Source: a virus
IMG/VR virus record: IMGVR_UViG_3300044655_001189
Span: 1 to 64,000 of that record
DNA length: 64,000 bases
Direction: 5' to 3' (one strand)
Both the position numbers and the translations under genes were made by a program. The notes under the pieces were generated by a model that saw only the letters and a list, made by a program, of their open reading frames with translations, searched no databases and was not told the DNA's origin. Positions 38,601-48,400 of the stretch are shown here, piece by piece (the first letter of the stretch is position 1; every line of letters begins with the position of its first letter).

Positions 38601-40841
38601 TGGAAACGAGAACTTGGTGCACCATATGGTGGCAACTTTCAAAATAATTTGCAATACAATATTTTTATTGGAACTGGTCATTTTCAACCTGTAGGTAATG
38701 ATGAATTTGACACATTTATGGGTGCTACTACTCCTGACCGTATTGATAATGCAGAAGTTTGGGGTGGGGAATGTTGGTTGGACTTACATGCAGGAACGTT
38801 TATGTATCCGGGATATGCGCATGACAAGATTTCTGACCAAGATTCTACTGGTTATTCAGTAGATTCATTTGGATTTATTTTAGCGTTTCCACATGAAGCT
38901 AGAATCAATCTTGCATTGCGTAATGCTCCATCACCGGGCAATCCTATGTCACCACACGCAGGTTTACGTTCATGGAAAATGTACAACGATTTTGCTGGTG
39001 CAGGTTCCTCACCTTGGACAGATAAAGGTCTATTCCACTATAGCGGATTGAATGGTGATGCAGAAGATGCTTCTAAGCACTTGATTGAAGAGTTCTTTAT
39101 CAATGAAGTGATGGGCTATCGTGACAAGTTCAAAGGATATACTACGATACCTAGAGGATTTAGAAGTATTAAGCATTGGCCGCAACGGTGGGCATACAGC
39201 AACAAGAAAATCTATGGTGAGATTGCCGATGTATTCAGAGAAGTTCTTATCGCAAATTACCGTGACCTAGATGGTTCATTTGGCGCAATCATGGCCAGTG
39301 CTAATCATGCGGATAAAATCATTTCATTTCAAGAATTGGCCTATGGTCAATTGAGAATCTATGAGCGCACGATTATTCCATCAACAGAGGGGCAACTTAC
39401 CACGGGTGATGCAAGTGTTATTGATGGCATCAAATACTCTACAGACCAAATAGGGTGTCAGCACCCTGAGTCGGTTGTTATTACACCAGATGGCGTGTAT
39501 TGGGTTGACTGTTTTGCTTACTCCATATTTTTCTCTCAAGGAGAAGATGCTGTAAACTTGTCTGACAAGGCTGGCATGAATCAATACCTACGTGAATTGC
39601 TATGGAGATATGTGGGTGGCCGAAGCATCTATGGTGAAAAAGGGGTGGCCATTGTAGGTGGCTATGACCAACGTACTAAGCGTGTAACGATGTCCTTTCC
39701 TTCAATTATGAAGTATCAGGTACACAGCCGAAGCACAGCTCCATTCGATAGCAATAGGTACAATTGGTTTGGGCCTGTGTACACTACGGTTGCCATTAGT
39801 GGAAACAATCACCAGAGAGCGCGAGTAAAGCCATTGGATAAGGGTAGCGATGTTGCACAGGACATTACTAATGGCTATGTGCACATAAGCAATCAGGATA
39901 TACTTGTAATACATACGTTGGGCTATGGTGCGGTGCCAGCTTATTTGTATGTCGATTTGTATCAAGGCATCTATGGTAGCGATACGATTACACCATTAAG
40001 CAACACGGTGACTGAATTTTATTTGGTGTTACCGGGCAAGACAGGCACAGCTTCTAATAAAGGATGGGTAGTAGAATTTGCGAATTACCGCGAAGGAAGT
40101 CCTGACTTGACAACTCCTGATATTGTAACTCCATTAGCTACAACAGTAACAGAAAAGGAAGGGTACGTTTATCACAATGCAATCTATCCGCATACACCAC
40201 CTAGCCAATCTATTGCTACGGATTCTGATGCTGCTGTGTTCCATTTGTTCAGAGCCGAGAAGGATAGTCCTTTCCAAGTTCGATTGATACAGTCTAGCAG
40301 TTCTTTTGAGGATGTAGGGCTAGGAATACAGATGCGTAATCGGATGGTGTATAATGAAGAGTTCAAAGCATTCGAATCATTTATATCTGCAGGAGATATC
40401 TTCAACATCAATTTCAGAAAGAAGCGTTATGCTGCAATAGAAACCAGTGTAACGAATGGCATGTATGTAGATGACATGAGAAGTCCAGAAGTGCCAAAAC
40501 TATACGGGAAAGAGTTTGAATCCTATCTAGAGTTTGTTGCTAATACAGGTGCTGCAATTGATAAAATTTTTGATGCTTTACGCCTTGACTCAAGCGATTT
40601 GGGCGATGTTAAGAGCGTGCGTTACACGAATGAAAATAATGCAGTATTGATTATTATTGCAACTGATTCTAGTGTTGCGTATATCAGGAGGATAAACCGT
40701 ATACCAATTAGAAGGAAGTGGCAACTAAGTAGAGTGACGGGGCACTACCTTCGCGTTATGGTTGAGATAAATGGCAAGCGTAATAAATTGGCGTATGTGT
40801 TCACAGCTCGAACTTTATTTAGACTAAGCAATAAAAACTAA
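35652..40841 (+). CDS. Giant tail stabilisation/muzzle-type protein (1729 aa)
   Basis: A 1729-residue, beta-rich protein. The N-terminus NEFSGGLDRGTNERTQMEKTIFDSVNG, then LYFDHTGNVIWRPYNGN, fits the F-x-G-G-L-x-x-x-x-x-x-R start of tail stabilisation (muzzle-like) proteins of crAss-like phages. A late segment VAIVGGYDQRTKRVTMSFP also matches that family. Its size agrees with the distal tail muzzle protein. It would gate the tail and hold the ejection contents; the family link is from pattern. A transcription start inside or just before it is not obvious. Confidence 0.65.
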   Translation: MIEHSNEFSGGLDRGTNERTQMEKTIFDSVNGQLYFDHTGNVIWRPYNGNTRMLVFDCEQDDPITSAAVDTGNSAVHTPIGGCSFADCFIVITVRQTSGLYDPMIIWLFQENVDGEVYGQVLLSDVASTDKFNQKISNNIRMRPIYENDELYRIKWVDGVEIDSNPPRSLTFSKTGTVTGPTYNGATVTGRFSVFTVLGNVTPTLTNLMAPFKMGYIHFLKRVKGQIASGRYIYLYREILEDGYRTPWSHHTNPVFVSVDIQNGTDMHLYEMEGSNEVTVHGNRLGIYGVDIAYQTLEVAYVYIPDDTNIPTVAASFAFIEINGQGYIEVDHTSMSGEILNVAEIIALRLNMTAAQTLEIKDEHLWHGNYKAGSLLLTNNEIEKVLEGLKVIHIFRDMPIDRKGKTDKFGNIDPINLFNLPLETRDTKFALNDVQEFTFPIDDDYCGYRGQQIDNTYVGYPRDEVGRFGIVFYDLVGNPTNVEHFCDYYWPKMYLGGDGTSDPSGTPVAVIDPDLSAKAFRIRRDDSRTLTGIGDPDNILDLTALSLHKRSWLTTGGADVHSISDPTLERAVVDGDDPLTDTMQHYTNMPQSYARIQGIKFSGIDISDIRDKISGYAIVRCPIEYSTIAQGLISPTSITDDQGDEERLGPWPRPNLAFRDYGIGSFGVAPSDNHGEFRASGYTPIRLWDRQEGNGVYLNGTSDFFSMYIPEMMFGSPMPSYNQGQKFELVQVCWEEYNCGQEDASTLFPTGLLAPVGPYLSNNFALDKHSWHLLVNTRIHHFNIPPAPASQPYSWNFHSEDQGIPFDATNIMPAALYASSYGVSWGTLGQAEALFPTYGTTFTPDWLRKIGMNEKEYGIDPSYPARFFHNMKWYYHPSDYDAPTPADRDRHDDYYGGFRDYANLLADYYDQSKRQAVGHDNTILLRNTIAMKDWNGTTSPCRHVMAFPMPTWAYETLGGSAVPSANAYAHDAKRGATARWMVNWKRELGAPYGGNFQNNLQYNIFIGTGHFQPVGNDEFDTFMGATTPDRIDNAEVWGGECWLDLHAGTFMYPGYAHDKISDQDSTGYSVDSFGFILAFPHEARINLALRNAPSPGNPMSPHAGLRSWKMYNDFAGAGSSPWTDKGLFHYSGLNGDAEDASKHLIEEFFINEVMGYRDKFKGYTTIPRGFRSIKHWPQRWAYSNKKIYGEIADVFREVLIANYRDLDGSFGAIMASANHADKIISFQELAYGQLRIYERTIIPSTEGQLTTGDASVIDGIKYSTDQIGCQHPESVVITPDGVYWVDCFAYSIFFSQGEDAVNLSDKAGMNQYLRELLWRYVGGRSIYGEKGVAIVGGYDQRTKRVTMSFPSIMKYQVHSRSTAPFDSNRYNWFGPVYTTVAISGNNHQRARVKPLDKGSDVAQDITNGYVHISNQDILVIHTLGYGAVPAYLYVDLYQGIYGSDTITPLSNTVTEFYLVLPGKTGTASNKGWVVEFANYREGSPDLTTPDIVTPLATTVTEKEGYVYHNAIYPHTPPSQSIATDSDAAVFHLFRAEKDSPFQVRLIQSSSSFEDVGLGIQMRNRMVYNEEFKAFESFISAGDIFNINFRKKRYAAIETSVTNGMYVDDMRSPEVPKLYGKEFESYLEFVANTGAAIDKIFDALRLDSSDLGDVKSVRYTNENNAVLIIIATDSSVAYIRRINRIPIRRKWQLSRVTGHYLRVMVEINGKRNKLAYVFTARTLFRLSNKN

Positions 40842-40846
40842 AACAA

Positions 40847-41740
40847 ATGGCATACGGAGGTAAGTTTTCATCTAAAGAAGATCTAAGTGGTAATCGTCAG
40901 GCACTACAAGTAGGTCGCGATTTCAAACCGTTAGAAGGAGCTGATAAAGTTTGGGCTGATATGGTAGGCATGAACGAAGATGGTTCATTTAATACTTGGG
41001 GTCAAGTTCAAAATCAACTTTTAAGTTGGCTTGGTATGGGTGCATTAACACGTACTCTAACCAACGTAGGCCGTGATAAAATTATGAAAGACCGTGATGA
41101 TGATTATGGTCGGGCGTATGATCAAGTAGGAAAACAACTAATTGATGAAAGTCAAAATCTTAGTTGGAATATGAGCGTTGAAGGAGGTAAAGCAACTGGA
41201 CAAATTATTGGAATGGTTGGTGCTGGCATGGCAGCAGGTGGAGGTGGAGCAGCTGGAGCAGGTGGCGTAGATTATGAAGATGCATTAGGAGCAGGCACTA
41301 ACACAAGCACTTTAATGGGTCCACCAGAAGCAATAACATCATTCGATGGTGATGTGAGTAACGTGGTAAATGCCACGGGTTACGGCTTGAGTTCTGAGGA
41401 TAAAAAAATCTTAGGAGAGCGTAAAACCGCCAATGACTTGCTAAATAAAGTTGGTGGTAGTTTAGGTAAAAATACATCACCTACTGACATGGCATTACAA
41501 CAATCACAATCTGACAATCAAAATGCTTATGCTGACCAAAGATTACAAAAAAATCAGGAGTCCATTAATGACATTGCAGGTTCTATGGCTTGGGGAGAAT
41601 CAGTGCCTGTGGTTGGTAAATTTATTACATCTGCAACTAATTACGGATTACATAATGATGTGTGGAAAGCAACAATGGAGGACGCAATCAATCGTATGGA
41701 TAGAAGTTTAATGCTCGATTCGGGCGAATACATGGCATAA
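40847..41740 (+). CDS. Gly-rich putative internal virion protein (297 aa)
   Basis: A 297-residue protein starting MAYGGKFSSKEDLSGNRQALQ. Contains a glycine/alanine stretch (GAGMAAGGGGAAGAGGVD, about residues 125-145) that could form a membrane-inserting or flexible segment, and polar helical flanks. It starts 5 bases after the muzzle-type gene. The stop and next ATG overlap (41740). Together with the next two genes and the giant gene it forms a block that probably encodes proteins packaged in the tail and injected. Position is the main evidence. Confidence 0.6.
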   Translation: MAYGGKFSSKEDLSGNRQALQVGRDFKPLEGADKVWADMVGMNEDGSFNTWGQVQNQLLSWLGMGALTRTLTNVGRDKIMKDRDDDYGRAYDQVGKQLIDESQNLSWNMSVEGGKATGQIIGMVGAGMAAGGGGAAGAGGVDYEDALGAGTNTSTLMGPPEAITSFDGDVSNVVNATGYGLSSEDKKILGERKTANDLLNKVGGSLGKNTSPTDMALQQSQSDNQNAYADQRLQKNQESINDIAGSMAWGESVPVVGKFITSATNYGLHNDVWKATMEDAINRMDRSLMLDSGEYMA

Positions 41741-43929
41741 TGATACAAGGACCTACTCCCAAAGAACGATATGCTGCATTACTCGCTAAAGCGAGAAGTG
41801 GCAAGCTCCCATTTAACCAACAGCAGTTAAAGGAGATTTTTCAAAAGATTGTAATCACAAAGAATAATACACCTGCTCAAGCAGCAGCTAGTGTAGATCA
41901 AGCTTTTACCACTCTGGATAAGATGCTTGAGAACTATCAAGGTTCTATTGATAAACTTGGCACCAGTGAAGTGTCAAATCATTCCGCAGATGCTATCAAA
42001 AACAGCTACCAACTGAATGACAAATGGGCTAAATATTTTGACGAGAATGACATCAGCTCCGAAGAGTTTACTATAGACAATCTCAAGGAACTAACCATAG
42101 AAAAATTAGAAGCGTATGTCAATCATGCGAATGACCTAAACGCCTATGGCAAATCAAAAGGGGTTGCTGCTGAATTTAATGTAGGTAAAGGGCAGGTAAT
42201 AGCAAAATCTGTGCCTAGTATGCCACGGGCAGAGCGATTGGCTGCTGTATCTGATTTTAAGTTGATAGAAGCGGAAAGAAAAGATGCTGCGCGTAAGGTT
42301 TTAAAGCCCGGTATCATTTCAGATGCAAGAGCGTGGCTGAGTGACAATTACAATGTGGCTCAATCATTAGAGGGTGCCAAAGAAGCTGGTGCGATAGCAT
42401 TGAGTATAGAAATAAGAAGAGGTGCAATTACCAAAGAACAATATTTATCTAAACTTGAGGACCTTGAAAACGGAGTCAAACTTGGTAAAGATGGTTCGTT
42501 AGATGCCATAAAAGCTTATAGACAAAAACCAGTATCAGAGCGAATTAAAGGGGGCAGCCAAAAAATTACAGAAGCATTGCTAAAGGAAAGGGCAGCTGAC
42601 AATGCTGAAACAAAAAAACTTTTAGAAGAACATTATGCAGCAGAAGCGCAAGCTCCATTAACGATTAAGCCTACACCTGCACAAGCATCTGCACAAGCAT
42701 CTGCACAGGCGGCAAGTGCACCAGCATCTACTCCAACTGTGACTGAACCTGTTGCCGCTACTGCTGCGCCATTACAAAAAGAAACAATTGAGCCGTTACC
42801 CGTATCAGGTACTGTACCACAAATAGCAAGCATACCTACAGAAGCTTTACCTGCACCATTACGCCCACCATTATCAACAAAAAATTTACAAGTACAAACC
42901 CCAGGAGTATCTTCTCGTCAAGCTGCATTAGCAGAAGCTAAGAATGCTGCTGGCCAAGTACAAGATAAAGTCACAGGGCAATGGCATGATAAGACCTCTG
43001 CCGAAGGGCAGAAGATAATGGCCGCGTACAATACGGCTAATGCAGCCAATGCAGCACAGACAGCAGCACAAACTCCATCACCACAAGGAGGTAGAGGAGG
43101 ACAAGGACAAGGAGGTGGAGGAGGTGGTGGAGCAGGTGGAGCAGGTGGAGCAGAAGCTAACCCTGAACAAATGAGAGGACAGTTTCAAGATGTACTGGAT
43201 GCAATGAAGCGTGGTGACACTAAAGGAAGTATTCTAAATGCTGCATCATTCCTACAGGACTTCACAGGAATGATAGCAGGACTGAATCAAATGGGTGATT
43301 CACAGCTTGAGGACTATGCACCATCAAAGTATCTGAATGAAATGGTGCGTGTCACGCGCAACATGGTAGAAACAGGAACGCCAGAGATTGCAGAAGAACA
43401 ACGAAGAGCTGATGTAAGAAGAGGACTAGATGTTGATTTGGGCGTTGTTAAGCAAGCAGCAGGTGGAAGTGGTGGTGCAGTTCTCGGTACACGCTTTCAA
43501 TCTATCAGAGATTACAATGATGCATTAGCTAAAGTATCGGTAGAAGATATGGAAGCTAAGTTTCGTGCTATGCCATTATACGTGGACGCACTAGGTCAAA
43601 TGGAAACAGCTCACAAAGAGCGATATGCCAAGCGTTATGAAATGGAACTGGCTAGGCAGAATGCTGCTGCAGACCTAGTAAGTGGCAGCATAAAGAACAT
43701 GCACAATGCAGCACAAATGGAGCAATACTATGGTGCTGGCAGTGTTAACGCTGTACTTAAATGGGCAGATGCTACTAAGATTGCCAAGGAACGTGACCAG
43801 ATGGTAGTAGGTGGTAATCAGTTGATGGAACAGTTGCCGGGTCCAACTCAAGGTGTTATACCTAGTACTTACACAGGAGGGTCGGGTGTAAATCAAAGTC
43901 CTATTGTAAATAAAGTTGGTGGAGGATAA
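41740..43929 (+). CDS. Low-complexity putative ejection protein (729 aa)
   Basis: A 729-residue protein. First ~310 residues are helical. Then comes a Ala/Gln/Ser-rich stretch with the repeated AQASAQAS, a Pro/Thr-rich linker, and a Gly-run (GGGGGGGAGGAGGAE, about residues 455-475). The C-terminal 200 residues are helical again (GMIAGLNQMGDSQLEDYAP). Alternating helices and flexible linkers resemble internal virion proteins that must unfold to pass through the tail. It precedes a 488-residue partner. No catalytic motif. Confidence 0.6.
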   Translation: MIQGPTPKERYAALLAKARSGKLPFNQQQLKEIFQKIVITKNNTPAQAAASVDQAFTTLDKMLENYQGSIDKLGTSEVSNHSADAIKNSYQLNDKWAKYFDENDISSEEFTIDNLKELTIEKLEAYVNHANDLNAYGKSKGVAAEFNVGKGQVIAKSVPSMPRAERLAAVSDFKLIEAERKDAARKVLKPGIISDARAWLSDNYNVAQSLEGAKEAGAIALSIEIRRGAITKEQYLSKLEDLENGVKLGKDGSLDAIKAYRQKPVSERIKGGSQKITEALLKERAADNAETKKLLEEHYAAEAQAPLTIKPTPAQASAQASAQAASAPASTPTVTEPVAATAAPLQKETIEPLPVSGTVPQIASIPTEALPAPLRPPLSTKNLQVQTPGVSSRQAALAEAKNAAGQVQDKVTGQWHDKTSAEGQKIMAAYNTANAANAAQTAAQTPSPQGGRGGQGQGGGGGGGAGGAGGAEANPEQMRGQFQDVLDAMKRGDTKGSILNAASFLQDFTGMIAGLNQMGDSQLEDYAPSKYLNEMVRVTRNMVETGTPEIAEEQRRADVRRGLDVDLGVVKQAAGGSGGAVLGTRFQSIRDYNDALAKVSVEDMEAKFRAMPLYVDALGQMETAHKERYAKRYEMELARQNAAADLVSGSIKNMHNAAQMEQYYGAGSVNAVLKWADATKIAKERDQMVVGGNQLMEQLPGPTQGVIPSTYTGGSGVNQSPIVNKVGGG

Positions 43930-43943
43930 TTAAATCAAAAGTC

Positions 43944-45410
43944 ATGATAAATCAAGGAGCTAGAACTCGTGCAATGAATGTGGAAAAGGATTTCTCCATT
44001 GCACTACAAGGTCAACGTGACCAACGTGAAGCACTCAATCGTGCTCAAGACGAAACTAGAAAAGACCAATTGGAATACGATGCTTTCTCCAAAGAGATAG
44101 CTGACCAAATGGGTCAATTCGGTAAGCTTGATATGCTTGAGAATGATGTGGCCGCTATTCGTGGCGTAGAAAAAAGTGCTAGAAGTAAAGTAGCTGAATT
44201 GCTCCGTAAGCATGGTGGTGATGTACGTGCATTCATGCGTGCAGGTGGAGGTAGAAGTGCATTAGCCAATTATGCTTCTACAATCAAGAATAGCAAAGAG
44301 TACGGTAGTGGTGTATTCAATGCGCAAACATTTGACCTGATAAACAAAGCTGTAGAGAAAGGTGAGATACCGCATTATACCGATATAGGTACACCTGACA
44401 AACCAAATGAGATTCCTATGCAAGAAGCTGTGAAGCTGCTAGCAATGGGTAAGATTCCTAGAATATCGTGGAATGGTTCATTTAAGCCTAAACAGATTTC
44501 TGATATAGCAGATATGACGAGGAATATCGTAAATCAAAGTGCTAATCCAAGAGAAGCTACTGATAACGAAGTGAGAGCAATGTACCGTTCTTTAAACATG
44601 CCTGACCATTGGGTGGAGTCCGAAGTTGCTAAATACATAAAAGAGTTTTATGGAAAAGGCACTAAAAATCCTTTATGGATTGACGGTAATCAGGGTTTAC
44701 GTCAAATAAGAGAGAACGATAAGAATCGTGCAGCTAGTGCTGCTGAGCTAGAGAAGCGTTTAGCTGCAAAACCACAGGGTATTTCTCCGCGTGCGCTTGT
44801 GCTTAACAGTCCTATGGGCTGGACGGATTTTAATGGTGATGCAGCAGCATTATACAAAGCAGAACCGTTAGCAACAAACATTCAATATAAACGATTCCAT
44901 GACGTAAAGAATGACCCTATAACTGCAACGGGTATGCAGGTGGGATATAGACCAGAAGATGCTATAGTTATATCTAAAGACGGTAAATTACGCGCAATAA
45001 ATCTTAATGGTAATGCAACGCCTACAGCTAAATTACTTGGGGGTATAGGTGGTAGTGATTCCCTACGAGCAAAGGTGATGGAAAACTCCTTTGACACAAA
45101 AAAACAATATCCAGATGAAGCAAATACAATCAAAAATTTTACTGGTGAAATAATGAAAGTTGATTTACCGCCAAGTAAAGGTGGGCCAGTATATTATACA
45201 AAAGCTATAATCACCACTTATCCCGGTCATATAACAGCTGAATGGTTCAAACATACAGGACGCTCATCGGCTATCGGTAAAAGTGCTACAAATGAAGAGT
45301 ACGAAGTGTGGTTGCCAATGAAAACGACTGCTGCTGATGAACTTGCACAAGTAGACCAAGTCGCTGCGCTAGGAAGTCAACAGACTAATTCACAACAGCA
45401 AGCGTACTAA
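43944..45410 (+). CDS. Putative ejection/cargo protein (488 aa)
   Basis: A 488-residue protein starting MINQGARTRAMNVEKDFSIAL. The first ~200 residues are helical and charged. The rest contains mixed regions with VWLPMKTTAADELAQVDQV. The ending is Gln-rich (GSQQTNSQQQAY). No enzymatic motif is visible. It lies between the Gly-rich protein and the giant polymerase gene and belongs to the same operon. Assigned as an ejection-block protein by position. Confidence 0.6.
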   Translation: MINQGARTRAMNVEKDFSIALQGQRDQREALNRAQDETRKDQLEYDAFSKEIADQMGQFGKLDMLENDVAAIRGVEKSARSKVAELLRKHGGDVRAFMRAGGGRSALANYASTIKNSKEYGSGVFNAQTFDLINKAVEKGEIPHYTDIGTPDKPNEIPMQEAVKLLAMGKIPRISWNGSFKPKQISDIADMTRNIVNQSANPREATDNEVRAMYRSLNMPDHWVESEVAKYIKEFYGKGTKNPLWIDGNQGLRQIRENDKNRAASAAELEKRLAAKPQGISPRALVLNSPMGWTDFNGDAAALYKAEPLATNIQYKRFHDVKNDPITATGMQVGYRPEDAIVISKDGKLRAINLNGNATPTAKLLGGIGGSDSLRAKVMENSFDTKKQYPDEANTIKNFTGEIMKVDLPPSKGGPVYYTKAIITTYPGHITAEWFKHTGRSSAIGKSATNEEYEVWLPMKTTAADELAQVDQVAALGSQQTNSQQQAY

Positions 45411-45431
45411 ACCTAATGTTTAATTTCATCT

Positions 45432-45439
45432 TAGCTTTG
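45432..45439 (+). promoter_or_regulatory. TAnnTTTG box before giant gene
   Basis: TAGCTTTG lies 23 bases before the ATG at 45463, in the only gap (53 bases) of the ejection block. A CTTAG/CTAAG hairpin surrounds it. Confidence 0.5.
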
Positions 45440-45462
45440 GGGCACACTAAGACCTTAAAGCT

Positions 45463-48400
45463 ATGGATGAAGAAATGTTGCAACAGTTACTTGCCGAGCA
45501 AGCTGCTCAAGAAGGACAAGTACAATCTCAAGGACAACCTGTTGCTGCACAGGTAGCCCAACCTACTCAAGCGGTGGGTACACAAATAAGTCCAATGACT
45601 AACCCTTTTCTATCCCCACAAAGGAAGGAGAGGGTTTTGTCTAATACATGGATGGACCATGTCGTTGACGACCCTATCAGTTCTGCTAAGGGTACACCTG
45701 ATGAAGAGTCTGTTCGTTCCTTAAGCGATGAAGAGATAGCACAGCGCTTAGAGTTCTTTGCCAATCCTTCTAGCAATCCACAATGGATGGAGGAAATGAA
45801 AAAAGACTCCGTAGGTTTTGATAGAGCGCGTAATGCTTCGATTGAAGAAGCTGCGCGTAGAGCAAATGAAAAAACTGGCGAACAGAAAGACCCTAATGAT
45901 TTCTGGAAGGAATACAATGGTCAGTATGATACTGAACCTATGGGTAAAAAAGAACAGGACAAGCGCAAACTTGATACCTACTCTGCCAAGATGAAAGAGC
46001 AAGGCTCTTCTGATGAAGAAGTCGGAAACTTAGAATCTATGTGGAATGAATTAAAGAAAGCTAAAACAGGGGTAGATTTAATACCTCATGCTTTAATTAA
46101 CGGCTTGACAGGGGTAGTAGAACAGGGCCATGATTTATACTTACATGGCGTTTCGTTAATAGCTGGTTTTACTCCGAGGGAAACCTTAACCTATAAAGCC
46201 GTAATGATGGGTGGAGCCACCGATAAGTTTATGGAAACAGGTGACCGCAAAGACTTACAGGCAGATAAGTATGACCGTTTTAGAGCGAGTTTAACCGAAT
46301 ACATGAATCAGGAAAATGAAAGAGTAGGTGCATTACCTACAAAAACATTTATTGCTTCTGCAAAAAAAGATGATTTCGTAGGGTCTTTGGTTGCAGGTTT
46401 TGGGGGTACTATGGGTCTTGTACCATCTGCTATTGTTGGCGTTGGAACAATGGGATGGGGCATGGAACCATATATGGCAGGTATGGCAGAAGCCGATAAG
46501 GTTACCAACTCTCGGTTAGCCACAGGAAAAGAAATAGCTGATGCATATCGTGATGGTGACAACGACCAACTTATGTCATGGACAACTAGCATGATCGTTG
46601 GTTTTACCGAAAAACTAGGTTTGAAAAAATTAGGAAAAAGCATAGAGGAAGCGTTTAGCAGTAAAACATTAAAGGATAAAGCAATTCGATTCCTAAGTGA
46701 TTCTGGCATCCAAGGTGCTACTGAAACATTTCAAGGCGGTATAGAACACGTTGGTACGGCTTACAATGAAATCAAATTAGCCAATCCTGAAATGAGTGAT
46801 GCGGAAGCTATGGCTAGAGCGGTCAAGGAAGGGGCATTATGGTACGGCTCTGGCGAAGCATTTGAAACATTTGCTACTACTGCATTAGGCGTATCATACA
46901 TGACTGGTGCTTCACATGTTGCAGGTAAAGCGTGGAGAAAAGCTACTGAAACTCAAGAGCAAAAACTAGCTGCTAAACTTGACGACCCAAATGTATCAGA
47001 AGCTAGTAAGACAATCCTTCGTGACAAGTTTAATCAGTTAAGACAACAAGCATCTGCTGAGTACCAACAAGAGCGAACCATTTTCAAATCATTATCTCAA
47101 GAAGAGCAAACAGAACTAGGTTCTTTAGCGAAAACAATTAAAGTGCAAGAAGAGATATTAGCTGAACAAGACCTTGATGATGATGCAAAACAAATTGCAG
47201 AACAAAGAATAGGTGAAACATTAGCTCGTATAGATGCAATTAAAGCGCCTATCAAAGAGCAACTATTAGAGAAGGATAAAGAGAAGCTTCGTAGCATGGG
47301 AGTTTATACTGTACCAATGGTTGATGGTGTACTAGACCCGACTGCTAAAACACAACTTCATACAGAAGAAGAACAAAAAATTGCTGCAAAAGCCATTGAC
47401 GAGATTGTTCAGACAGGCATAAAAGAGAAGTTGCCTGCGAAACAAATAGCTGCAAACATAGAAGCAGCTGGTCACATGGTAGGTGATGGAATATTGTTCA
47501 CTACTCAAGAGTATGTGGAAATGGCTACGACTAAAGCATTGCCATCACTGACAGAAGCATTTGACGGGAAAGTAACTGCAAAAGAAGTTTCTAATACTGA
47601 TACGACTACTACAACCGAATCTACATCTGAATCTACGGATGATACACTCAAGCCGTTTACAGAGTTAGATGCTAGAAATGATGAACTGAATACCTATTTT
47701 GATGAAAGGAAACGTATAGACGAGATTTATGAATCAGACTGGGATGGTTTATCTGAGGATGAAGCTGATGAACACCGAAATGCCCTAATAGCAAATGAAG
47801 AACAACGAGATATTCTATTTGAAAAGTACGCTTCTCCGAAAGAAAAAAAGGAATACGAAAGATTAGTGGCTAAAGAAAAATCCACATTTGAAAATCTAAA
47901 AAACAGAGTTGGACTTGGAGAAACACGCTATCAGAGGTATCGTAAAGCCAACAATTACAAAGAGTCTGTAATGGACAGGCTATATGATATGACACCTGCT
48001 CGTGCCACATCAACTGAAAGCACAACAGAAGCTACTCCAACAGCAACAGAGCCAGTAGCAGTTACTCCAACTCCAACTGAAAAAGAATTAAGAGATAATA
48101 TTGTAATAGCTGATATTGAAAAAAGAAGAAAAGAAGCTTTAGCTGCCAATGTTAAATTGACTGAATTAACAGGTGGAGCTATAGGCGGAGAAAAAGATTT
48201 TGCTGACCAACTCAATGCTAAATTCGATGCGGAAATAGATGCTGTAACATCAAGTCAGTCTACATCAAAAGCTGATGAAGTAATGGCTGCTGCCAAAGCT
48301 GCTATTGAAAGAGAGCGCGAGGTAGATGATTTACCTTTTGGGGCAAGTGGGAATGATGTTTTTGAAAGTGATAAGGGCAATAAAGAAGGTGATAAAAAGG

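Noticed and set aside
42660-43160. Short tandem repeats as a recombination hotspot
   Set aside because: The CAAGCATCTG-type and GGAGGT repeats encode flexible Ala/Gln/Ser and Gly linkers inside one intact gene and need no further explanation.
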